Below are positions 26,621 through 33,992 of a stretch of DNA of 64,000 nucleotides, piece after piece. This stretch comes from Planctomycetota bacterium (GTDB taxonomy: Bacteria; Planctomycetota; GCA-2746535). Made by a program: the position numbers and the translations under genes. Within the stretch, counting starts at the first letter, position 1; the number at the start of each line of letters is the position of its first letter. Location of the stretch: positions 41,680 through 105,679 of the forward strand of contig NVWA01000012.1 of the NCBI GenBank assembly GCA_002746535.1, read 5' to 3'. The notes under the pieces were generated by a model. The model made no database searches, had not been told where the DNA came from, and worked only from the letters and a program-made list of their open reading frames with translations.

Positions 26621-27217
26621 TTATTTTGCGTTTAGTTTTGCTTTATATTTTTTAAGTTTTTTCGCATCTACTTTACAGCCACCAAGACCTTTACAAGCAT
26701 TTAAGCTGCCGCATTTATGAGCCTTACCTGCTTTTTCCAAAGGTACTCCAGCCGCTTTTGCTAATTTAACTAATTTGGCATCTGATACATGACAACCACC
26801 CAATCCTTTGCACACATTTAAGCCCGCACATTTATGGAGTTCTTTGTATTTAGAGTTTTTCTTTACTGCAGCTGAATATTTTGCATATTTTGCTTCGGTA
26901 ACCTTGCAACCACCAAGGCCTTTACAAAGATTTAGTCCGCCACATTTATGAGCTTTGCCAGCTTTTTCGATTTCTACTCCAGCCGCTTTTGCTAATTTGA
27001 CCAATTTCTTTTCTGACACATGACATCCGCCCAATCCTTTACAGACATTCAATCCTGCACATCCATGAACTTCTTTATACTTTGAGTCAGCATCTTTTTT
27101 CTTATCATCACTCTTTGCTTCTTTTTTATCACTAGACATCAATGGATTTGCAGAAAATATAATACTTCCACCCATAATTCCTGTAATAGCTAATTTTGTA
27201 AATCTGCTTCGCTTCAT
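26621..27217 (-). CDS. Exported four-core Cys-rich RiPP precursor (bufferin-like)
   Basis: A 198-residue protein. Residues 1-24 form a Lys/Arg-led signal peptide (FTKLAITGIMGGSIIFSA). After a Lys-rich linker come four copies of a core of form C-x-GLN-x-CKGLGGC, each C-x5-C-x5-C, at Cys 53/59/65, 92/98/104, 130/136/142 and 169/175/181. The cores are 38-39 residues apart, and a 77-residue two-core unit is duplicated (KLVKLAKAAGV-x-x-EKAGKAHKC appears twice). These 12 are the only Cys. CKG-type cores next to DUF692/DUF2063 genes are known as bufferin-type metallophore precursors; bufferins bind copper in the periplasm. The four-core form is unusually long. Spacers look helical and charged. Confidence 0.88.
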   Translation of the reverse strand: MKRSRFTKLAITGIMGGSIIFSANPLMSSDKKEAKSDDKKKDADSKYKEVHGCAGLNVCKGLGGCHVSEKKLVKLAKAAGVEIEKAGKAHKCGGLNLCKGLGGCKVTEAKYAKYSAAVKKNSKYKELHKCAGLNVCKGLGGCHVSDAKLVKLAKAAGVPLEKAGKAHKCGSLNACKGLGGCKVDAKKLKKYKAKLNAK

Positions 27218-27322
27218 ACTTAATTCTCCTAAATTTAAAGTTAATAATGTCTAATAGTAGTCGGGAATATTTTTATTACTTACATTCTTTTTTCAAAATT
27301 TTAAAAAATAATCCTTCATTCA

Positions 27323-28633
27323 CTAAGCATTTCTTTTTTCCAATAAAAAATGTAGTGTATTTGTCAAATTGTCACACTGTGCCAAGAATATAGCAAATTG
27401 TTGATCGCCTCTTAAATCCTCATCTGCTAATTCTCTCAAACCTTTAATTTTAATTTTTGCGATTTCTTTCAGAAAATCATTCAATTCTTTTTGTCCAAGA
27501 GAATTAGTAATTTTTTCTTCCACTGAAATTGTTTTTATTAACAATTCATCCAGTTTTTCTTTTTGAATAGATAGTAAGTTTTCCTTCTCCTCATCCCCTA
27601 ATTTTTTAAAAAATTTAAATAATAAGTAACTTCCTAGAATAAATGCAAAAACTAATTCCTTTAAAGCATTGATTGATTCCATGAAATTAGCTAAGACACC
27701 AATACCTTCGTATGGATTAAAATACTTTTTAGCTGCGGGGTGAATTGGAAGCAAAGGCCATTGGCCAGCCTTTTTCTTACCTATCAAACCAGGAAATTTC
27801 CATTTTAAATCCGTTTCATAAATTGACTTTAAAACACCTTCGACTAGTTTATTTGAAGTGTTTTCGCCAACAGCTAAAAAAGCAACCGTTCCAATTGTTC
27901 TAAGATCCTCTTGAGGAATCATTTGATTGTTTCCATACAATCCTTTCGGTATTTTGAGTGATTGATAAAAAGAACTCTGAATTGAAAATGCATCGGCATA
28001 ATTAAACGGTATTAAATCATATTTATCAGATGCCAATATTTTTTTAAGTGTTGGGTTTAATAATCCTGTCGTAATAATTGCAAGGTCAATACCTTCATCA
28101 TTCTTTTCTAATAAATGATAAAACTCATCAACATCTTTAACCGGCACTTCGGTATATTTTATACCTCTAAATTTTAATATATCTAAAGATGTTTCGCGAT
28201 AACCAGATCCAACTGGTCCCAATAAAATACGTTTATTTTTGAAGTCCTCATATCCTTTGATATTTGAGTTTTTTTTAGCAATAATATGGGCAATATCATA
28301 ATACAAAGGAGCGATAGAATAAAATTTGTCATTACTAACGGCACCAAACTGCAATATAGCAATCTGAGCTTTACCGCTCACGATTAACTCTTTATTTTCT
28401 ACAGAACCATTTGTGGTCAGAACTTCAACAGAAATCCCAAGTCGTTTTTCCAAAGGCTCTTTTATCATCTTTGCAAATCTGTAATACTGTCCGCCCTGGC
28501 CAGCTGACGCAATTACAATTTTAGGGGGTAATGTCTCTCGAGAAAAGACCCAATATAATAAGCTAATTATTACTAATGTAATTAATGAAAGCCAAATAAG
28601 CCTTTTGGCAAAAATTCTTTTTTTCACTTTCAA
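27323..28633 (-). CDS. TAXI-family solute-binding protein anchored at both ends
   Basis: A 436-residue protein with an N-terminal membrane anchor (LIWLSLITLVIISLLYWVF, about 13-31) and a TAXI-type binding domain (about 38-315; IVIASAGQGGQYYRFAKMI, TNGSVENKELIVSGKAQIAI, GPVGSGYRETSLDIL). A second hydrophobic segment (LVFAFILGSYLLFKFF, about 328-343) and an 85-residue helical tail follow. TAXI proteins normally deliver solutes to TRAP membrane components; no DctQ/DctM-like gene is nearby, and the second anchor plus cytoplasmic tail suggest sensing or docking. It lies 57 bp downstream of the Cys-tail gene and 105 bp upstream of the RiPP precursor, same strand. Confidence 0.8.
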   Translation of the reverse strand: MKVKKRIFAKRLIWLSLITLVIISLLYWVFSRETLPPKIVIASAGQGGQYYRFAKMIKEPLEKRLGISVEVLTTNGSVENKELIVSGKAQIAILQFGAVSNDKFYSIAPLYYDIAHIIAKKNSNIKGYEDFKNKRILLGPVGSGYRETSLDILKFRGIKYTEVPVKDVDEFYHLLEKNDEGIDLAIITTGLLNPTLKKILASDKYDLIPFNYADAFSIQSSFYQSLKIPKGLYGNNQMIPQEDLRTIGTVAFLAVGENTSNKLVEGVLKSIYETDLKWKFPGLIGKKKAGQWPLLPIHPAAKKYFNPYEGIGVLANFMESINALKELVFAFILGSYLLFKFFKKLGDEEKENLLSIQKEKLDELLIKTISVEEKITNSLGQKELNDFLKEIAKIKIKGLRELADEDLRGDQQFAIFLAQCDNLTNTLHFLLEKRNA

Positions 28634-28688
28634 TCAATACCTTAATTTACAGCTGCTCATTATCATAGTTAGACCTTCTGCTAACCAA

Positions 28689-29831
28689 TCAACTACTACA
28701 TCCGCCACAACTGCTGCCGCAAGAAGAACCGCAGGAAGATCCTCCTCCAGAAGAATCACCGCTACCAGCATCGTAGGAAGAAAAACCTGAATCACCATCA
28801 CTAAATGAGAAGAAGCTTGCATCAACCCCTCCCTCAGCATTAATTATCACTACGGAACTAGCACCAATAGTATCGGCATAATCATTGTCTCCATAGTAAG
28901 TTCCAGAGGTTAGCGCTGGTAACTCAAAGTCATTCGCATTATTCAAGGCATCTGTTTGGCCAGCATCAAAACCTTCATCGCCAACACTTAAAATTTCAGC
29001 ACCTGCTTCATCTACTAAATCAAAATTAGAAACCTCCAAATTATGCTCATGGCATAATCCTCCCCACAACCAAGCGTACATGTAATAATCGTCAAAACCA
29101 TAATAACCATAAAAGATTGGCGCTCGGCATGTATCTCTAAATCGATAATGAACTTTATCCTGAATTGGTTTTTTGGTTCGTAATATGCGGACATTATCTT
29201 TTATTTCAATGTCATCGACTTCAATGAATTTTCTCAGGGATTGTTCAAAATCCTGCAGATATGTTTGGAACATTAATTTATATTTATCAACCATTGAATC
29301 ATAAGACTCCTGATTTTTAAACTGGGTACCCAAACGTTTTTTTAGATCTTTAGGATCCTCCCCTTCATTAACTTTAAAATCTTTAATCAAAGAATTTACT
29401 TTAATCATTATGGGATAATCCCCAACTTTATGAACACGATTAATTGATATTTCAATTAATGATTGAAAGGGTGATTTATCATCCTCTAGAAGCAACGTTA
29501 ATTTTTCAAAAAAGTCAGACTCCACTTTATGAATCTTTAAATTAAAATTTTCTAAAGCATCTTTTAAATCATCTTCCTTGCCTTCTTCATCGAGATAAAA
29601 ATCTAAATCATCTTTGGACAATCTCACAATATTATTAATCCCCATTTGTCGACACGCCATATTGATTTGATGTAATATCGAGATCGCGGTAAAGGTTTCT
29701 TCTTCTTCCTTTTTACTCATAACGCCACCTGTACAAAAATGAAACATTTTCAAAAATGCTTTTTCAGGTTTTACTTTATTGATGACTGTCATTTTACTTG
29801 GGTCTATATTAATTGATCCCGATAAATACAT
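28689..29831 (-). CDS. Unknown protein with Ser/Gly/Cys-rich low-complexity C-terminus
   Basis: A 380-residue protein without signal peptide. Residues 1-260 are an ordered, Asp/Glu/Lys-rich domain I cannot assign (about 160-250 looks helical; then YRFRDTCRAPIFYGYYGFDDYYMY). The last 50 residues are low complexity, with FSFSDGDSGFSSYDAGSGD then SSCGSSCGSSCGGCSS at the end, four Cys in C-G-x-x-C spacing. Such tails also end proteins found with TIGR04222 domains; function unknown in all cases I know. It starts 2 bp after the GRDP-like gene. The Cys-Gly tail could be a substrate for the neighbouring MNIO enzyme, which is speculation. Confidence 0.6.
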   Translation of the reverse strand: MYLSGSINIDPSKMTVINKVKPEKAFLKMFHFCTGGVMSKKEEEETFTAISILHQINMACRQMGINNIVRLSKDDLDFYLDEEGKEDDLKDALENFNLKIHKVESDFFEKLTLLLEDDKSPFQSLIEISINRVHKVGDYPIMIKVNSLIKDFKVNEGEDPKDLKKRLGTQFKNQESYDSMVDKYKLMFQTYLQDFEQSLRKFIEVDDIEIKDNVRILRTKKPIQDKVHYRFRDTCRAPIFYGYYGFDDYYMYAWLWGGLCHEHNLEVSNFDLVDEAGAEILSVGDEGFDAGQTDALNNANDFELPALTSGTYYGDNDYADTIGASSVVIINAEGGVDASFFSFSDGDSGFSSYDAGSGDSSGGGSSCGSSCGSSCGGCSS

Positions 29832-29833
29832 AG

Positions 29834-30301
29834 TTATTCCTTCTCGTTAAAAGTTTGACAAGATCCACAAGCTACATTTGAATCTTTTGTAAAAGATGAC
29901 TCGCCCCAATACTCAATAGGCGGTTCACCGAAATAGAGGGAATATAACCCTAACGTTTTTTGGAATTGCCGATGATTTCTGCTTTTATTATCATCAGGCA
30001 AATGATGCAAGAATCGACCAAAGTTTTCCATACAAAAATCAGCATAATATTTTGTAAATAAAAGGAATTCATGCCAAACCAGATCCACCGGATTACTGGG
30101 TGTTAATGATGCCGGAGTGGCTCCTGCTAAAGTTAAAAACTTTATCCCTTCAGTTAAAGCATCCTGACAATTGAGCTGTTCATTATCAAATGTTTGTTTT
30201 AATTTGTCTTTTAATATTGGTAAGTCATTCAGTATTTGATCTACGACTGAAGTTACATTTCTGCTTGAGATTTTATTAAATTGGCTTGCGGTAGTCATCA
30301 A
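29834..30301 (-). CDS. Glycine-rich-domain-protein-like (GRDP-like) small protein
   Basis: A 155-residue protein with the pattern NPVDLVWHEFLLFTKYYADFC and then GRFLHHLP (about residues 85-120). This D-x-VWH-x-FLL-FT-xx-Y-xx-FC signature with HH-P is that of bacterial proteins related to plant glycine-rich domain proteins (PF07173-like). The C-terminus carries ACGSC. Function unknown; the conserved His/Asp/Cys suggest metal binding, but this is inference. It is 2 bp from the Cys-tail gene, and this pairing of a GRDP-like protein with a Cys/Gly-tailed protein looks deliberate. Confidence 0.65.
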   Translation of the reverse strand: MMTTASQFNKISSRNVTSVVDQILNDLPILKDKLKQTFDNEQLNCQDALTEGIKFLTLAGATPASLTPSNPVDLVWHEFLLFTKYYADFCMENFGRFLHHLPDDNKSRNHRQFQKTLGLYSLYFGEPPIEYWGESSFTKDSNVACGSCQTFNEKE

Positions 30302-30331
30302 TGTTAAGCTACAGACCTTAATAAGGGATCA

Positions 30332-30895
30332 TCATTTAAAATAATATACGAGGCAAACTTCTTCGCCAATTTTTTGACCTGTATGCACAAACTTCATTTT
30401 TACAAAGAACTCTTTTGGTGCACCTTTGCCAGGAACATAGCTTGCTCGCAACTCATAGGCTCCTTGAAAAACGGCAACCTCTTTTAGTAATAAGTCAAAT
30501 GCTTTGCGACCTATCCCTCGGTTTTGCCAATGCTCATCAACCATGAAGCGCCATAGAATATATTTTTGTTGGCTGACATTTTTCGATAACATAATAAACC
30601 CTACCGGAGTATTATCAGCCACAATACCTTTCAGCCAAGCTGATTTTGAAAAGTTCGCCTCGGCCATAGACAACACGTTTTCTGCGACAAACTCTTTTTG
30701 GTGAGGAGCAACTTTTAAATTACAATAGGCAAGAAAGTTTTTATGAGTTATATCTTCTAATTTAACGGTCATCCTGCTGTAATCTATTTCTTCTTTTCGA
30801 AGAAACATTGACGTATTACGACCCATTTTTTTGATGGCATTAAGGGAGCGTTTCGTTATCGTTTCGTCTGATTTAGATTCGTGCTCGTTCGACAA
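30332..30895 (-). CDS. GNAT family N-acetyltransferase
   Basis: A 187-residue protein. The GNAT core lies at about 43-187, with WLKGIVADNTPVGFIMLS and the acetyl-CoA loop FMVDEHWQNRGIGRKAFDLLL (motif A, R/Q-x-x-G-x-G/A) near 133-143. The closest groups I recognise are the BltD/spermidine acetyltransferase-like and ribosomal-protein-type GNATs, but no substrate can be fixed. The first 35 residues (Ser/Lys-rich) look like extension; an internal Met at 25 or 31 could also be the start. Gap of 30 bp to the GRDP-like gene, same strand. Confidence 0.8.
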   Translation of the reverse strand: MSNEHESKSDETITKRSLNAIKKMGRNTSMFLRKEEIDYSRMTVKLEDITHKNFLAYCNLKVAPHQKEFVAENVLSMAEANFSKSAWLKGIVADNTPVGFIMLSKNVSQQKYILWRFMVDEHWQNRGIGRKAFDLLLKEVAVFQGAYELRASYVPGKGAPKEFFVKMKFVHTGQKIGEEVCLVYYFK

Positions 30896-31141
30896 ATATC
30901 TTTCCCTTTTAACTTGCTATTATTCACTATACACTCTCGGATAAAACTTGTCAAATTTATTATATAATTTTCATATAATGCTTTATATAAGCTCATCACC
31001 CAAAAGTAATGGTATTGAGACATAATTAGCCATGCTGATCAAAAACCACTATATTTAGATATGAATAATCTTTTATGCCAAAATGTTGTAGAAAATTAAA
31101 AATTATTTTTATTTAAAGAGTTTTGCATTTGCAAAATTTAT

Positions 31142-31669
31142 TTAATTATTGGATTTAATCGAAATTTCCAGAATGAATGTTTCACCCAATTCAAAACAGG
31201 AAAATTTGATTTCAAAACATGGAACACCGGCTTTATGGGCTACCTCATACTTGCCGGGGACTCCTTTTAAAACCATTGGCAAAGAGATATCAAAACTAAA
31301 GGGCGTATCTGAAAAAGAACTTTTTGCCGCACCTGCCACCATATTAATTAACTCACCGACACCATCTTCAATATCGTCATCACTTAATTCTTCTGGCTCC
31401 ATATATAACATATTGGCTACTGTTGTACGGGCTAAGGAATCTGGCAAGGAAATGATTGCAGAGCCTGAACCGGCACCCGCTAAACCAATTATCCCTGAAT
31501 ATCTACCGTCCATCAAATAGTCGCTTTTCAATTTTAAACCCTCTCGTTGAACCTGAATTCTTGCCATTTTTTCAAATACATCTTTCGTGCATTTAATAAA
31601 CGGATTCAACATATTCACATCAAAAGTCTCAGAGGCCATAAACTTCTCAAAAAAGGGGTGCGGAATCAT
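31142..31669 (-). CDS. cheX: CheX-type chemotaxis phosphatase-like protein
   Basis: A 175-residue protein with the CheX/CheC-phosphatase signature DDIEDGVGELINMVAGAAKSSF (about 98-118), including the E-x-x-N phosphatase motif (Glu-Leu-Ile-Asn) and the preceding glycine. The N-terminus (MLNPFIKCTKDVFEKMARI) and the C-terminal GETFILEISI are also CheX-like. It would remove phosphate from CheY or another response-regulator partner. No other chemotaxis gene is near, so it may serve a pilus or other motility system, with pil genes 16 kb downstream. A gap of 246 bp separates it from the GNAT gene; I see nothing else in it. Confidence 0.85.
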   Translation of the reverse strand: MIPHPFFEKFMASETFDVNMLNPFIKCTKDVFEKMARIQVQREGLKLKSDYLMDGRYSGIIGLAGAGSGSAIISLPDSLARTTVANMLYMEPEELSDDDIEDGVGELINMVAGAAKSSFSDTPFSFDISLPMVLKGVPGKYEVAHKAGVPCFEIKFSCFELGETFILEISIKSNN

Positions 31670-31861
31670 TATAAAGTATAGTTCAACAAATCTAACGAAA
31701 CAATAAAACTTATTTAAAATTTAGTTTTTCCTCCATCAAAACAAAAACATCAATAAACAGCAATTTTTATACAGTTAGTTAAAGATTGAACCTTTTGGGC
31801 TTAATGATAAACTTACCATTTTTAGTAAACATTAAAAACTTCATTTAGGCAGATTATACAA

Positions 31862-32860
31862 ATGTCAAATCAGCTAAAAGTCCTTGCCGTTTTTTTGCTA
31901 TTATTCATTTCATTTTTCTCAATTCAAAGTGAAGAAAAATTCATTCCAGAATTTGGAGACTCAATAAAGTTTTCAAAAGATAGCCCTCAAATTAGCTTAA
32001 ACCAACTTAAAGGTAAAGCTGTCTTGCTCGTCTTTTTTCAATCGTGGTGCCCATCGTGTAATAAGTGGTCTGGCAAAATGTTTAAAAAAATAGAAACAGC
32101 TCATGGGGACAATCCCAACGTTGTTTTATTTGCCATCAAAACTGATGGTGGTGGCACATCTGGTGCAGAAGCATATTTAAAAGAGAGAAAAGTAAATTTC
32201 AAAAAGTGGTTTATAGGTACTGACAAACTTGGAGCATATTCGCAATTATTTAATACAAAAAAGTCGCTCTATGGCGGTGTTGAAGTTTCTCCCGATGGAT
32301 CCTATAGAAAAATATCCGATACCTCAATGGCAGGCCGAAATTTTGAAAATATTTACGGGGACCAATTAAAACGAATACTGCCAGAAAAAAAATACATACC
32401 AGAACTTTCTGGTGTAGTCAGAAATGCTGAAATGTCTTTGTTTAAACTTTCTCTACTAGAATGCAATAAGCTATCAAAAAATAAAAAAATTAGGGACGAA
32501 GCAAAAGCTTTGAAAAAAGATATCCTAGAGGCCGCAAGTAATAAAGTAAAAGGCCTCTTAATTGAATTAAATGATGACACTCAAGAAAACCGATTCATTT
32601 CTTTTATGTCTTTAAGAAGCATAGCAATAGAACTCAAAGGTACCGCCTCTTCAAAAGAGGCGATCAAAGGTTTAAAAATTGCCAAAAGCGCTCCCTTTTT
32701 TAAAAAAGAGTTGAAAGCGGAAAAGGTTTATTTGTCCATATTAAGCAAGGCATCAAGGATGAAAAGACGCAAAAGGGAAGAAGTTCTGAGAGCAACATTC
32801 CCAAAATTTGCTGAAAAATACCCAGACACGTACTATGGAAAGCTAGCTAGTAGAAAATAA
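31862..32860 (+). CDS. Exported thioredoxin-like (TlpA-type) protein
   Basis: A 332-residue protein with a signal peptide (LKVLAVFLLLFISFFS, cleavage about 22). Residues about 27-180 form a TlpA/AhpC-TSA-like thioredoxin fold with active-site Cys63-Pro-Ser-Cys66 in FFQSWCPSCNKW. Residues about 190-332 are a Lys-rich helical region with no recognised domain. The family reduces or oxidises thiols outside the cytoplasm; with only one CxxC and no partner nearby, direction of transfer is unknown. It is monocistronic, convergent with the GspF-like gene 20 bp downstream. Confidence 0.85.
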   Translation: MSNQLKVLAVFLLLFISFFSIQSEEKFIPEFGDSIKFSKDSPQISLNQLKGKAVLLVFFQSWCPSCNKWSGKMFKKIETAHGDNPNVVLFAIKTDGGGTSGAEAYLKERKVNFKKWFIGTDKLGAYSQLFNTKKSLYGGVEVSPDGSYRKISDTSMAGRNFENIYGDQLKRILPEKKYIPELSGVVRNAEMSLFKLSLLECNKLSKNKKIRDEAKALKKDILEAASNKVKGLLIELNDDTQENRFISFMSLRSIAIELKGTASSKEAIKGLKIAKSAPFFKKELKAEKVYLSILSKASRMKRRKREEVLRATFPKFAEKYPDTYYGKLASRK

Positions 32861-32880
32861 AGAAGACTCTTTTGTGTCCT

Positions 32881-33900
32881 CTAAGGCATTTTCGAATAAC
32901 CTTCAACCAAATCAACGTATTTCATAACAGCTAAAATAACGTGATAACCAACCATTCCCAAAGCATAAAGCAAAATACCACTACCAAAGATTATTATCAA
33001 TAACATTGACCGTGCTTCGTTCTCAGCCGTTTTTATACGATAGATTTGCTCCATCCCATCAGAGACACTCCCCGTTCTTTCGCTAGTCGCAATCATCGTT
33101 TTGCTCACATCATCCAACCACTTGAAATTGGAAATTAAATCATAATAAGAAACCCCTGTTTTGCTAAGCTGAATAGCCGTTTCTATATCTCTATAGAAAC
33201 GGGGACTTTGTGTAACAGATAATGTTAATGACAATGACTCATGAACTCCCAAGCCACTTTTCAATGCAAGCCCATTTGCAAACATAAGTTTTTTAATATA
33301 GCCATCTCGAATATATTTGCCCAGTATAGGGATTCTAAAAACCAAATCTTCAAGTAAATGTCCAAAGGCAGTTTTTGATATCATCAGTTTTGGTATTACA
33401 AAACCAACAATAAATGCCACGATAATGTAGGGAGTATAAAACAAAATTACACTTGTAAAATAATCCATCGCAGTAGCTTTTTCAAATAGAGATGGAATAT
33501 TCATGAGAATTGGTAAAAGAAATAATACAAAAAGAGGATAGAGAATTCTGACAATTAATTTTCTTCGGCTGGATAGATGATGATCATACCATTCATCCAA
33601 TCCCTTTAAAACTTCAACCATCTGGCCTGTTTTTTCACCAATTTTAATAATGCCAATTTCATAAGATTTAAATAAATTTGAGGTTAGCATAATAGAAGAC
33701 AATGGTCTTCCTTTAACTTTCATTTGATCAGACCACTTTAGCCCTATTGCAAGGAATGGGCCTGCCTTATAAGTTTTAACACCCTCTGAAATAGGTATAC
33801 CTGCATTTAGCATTACTTGCAAATGATAGAAGAAAAGCTTTTTACTTTTTAAGGATAGTTTCATGGTTGGTTTTAATAATTTAAATGCACAGAGTTTCAC
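32881..33900 (-). CDS. GspF/PilC-like inner-membrane protein, type II secretion F domain
   Basis: A 339-residue protein with two T2SSF-like repeats. The first starts KSKKLFFYHLQVMLNAGIPISEGV (about 18-41) and includes GIIKIGEKTGQMVEVLKGLDEW; the second includes LMFANGLALKSGLGVHESLSLTL and MIATSERTGSVSDGMEQIY. Hydrophobic segments lie at about 118-140, 148-170 and 308-332. The real start may be the Met at 13 (MKLSLKSKK). GspF/PilC proteins anchor the assembly ATPase of type II secretion or type IV pili. This copy is orphan, more divergent than the full set at 47492-53349; it may serve a separate pilus or pseudopilus. Confidence 0.8.
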   Translation of the reverse strand: MKLCAFKLLKPTMKLSLKSKKLFFYHLQVMLNAGIPISEGVKTYKAGPFLAIGLKWSDQMKVKGRPLSSIMLTSNLFKSYEIGIIKIGEKTGQMVEVLKGLDEWYDHHLSSRRKLIVRILYPLFVLFLLPILMNIPSLFEKATAMDYFTSVILFYTPYIIVAFIVGFVIPKLMISKTAFGHLLEDLVFRIPILGKYIRDGYIKKLMFANGLALKSGLGVHESLSLTLSVTQSPRFYRDIETAIQLSKTGVSYYDLISNFKWLDDVSKTMIATSERTGSVSDGMEQIYRIKTAENEARSMLLIIIFGSGILLYALGMVGYHVILAVMKYVDLVEGYSKMP

Positions 33901-33992
33901 CCAAAGGTTTTGTCGTATTTTTAATTACTAAAAGAGGAAACATCTTCTTTTATTTATGCGTAAATATCTAAAGTTCAAGCTCAATGGCAAAA

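Noticed and set aside
28634..28840. Alternative minus-strand frame with hydrophobic product over the Cys-tail region
   Set aside because: It is out of frame with the 380-residue gene whose Ser/Gly/Cys codons create the hydrophobic shadow.
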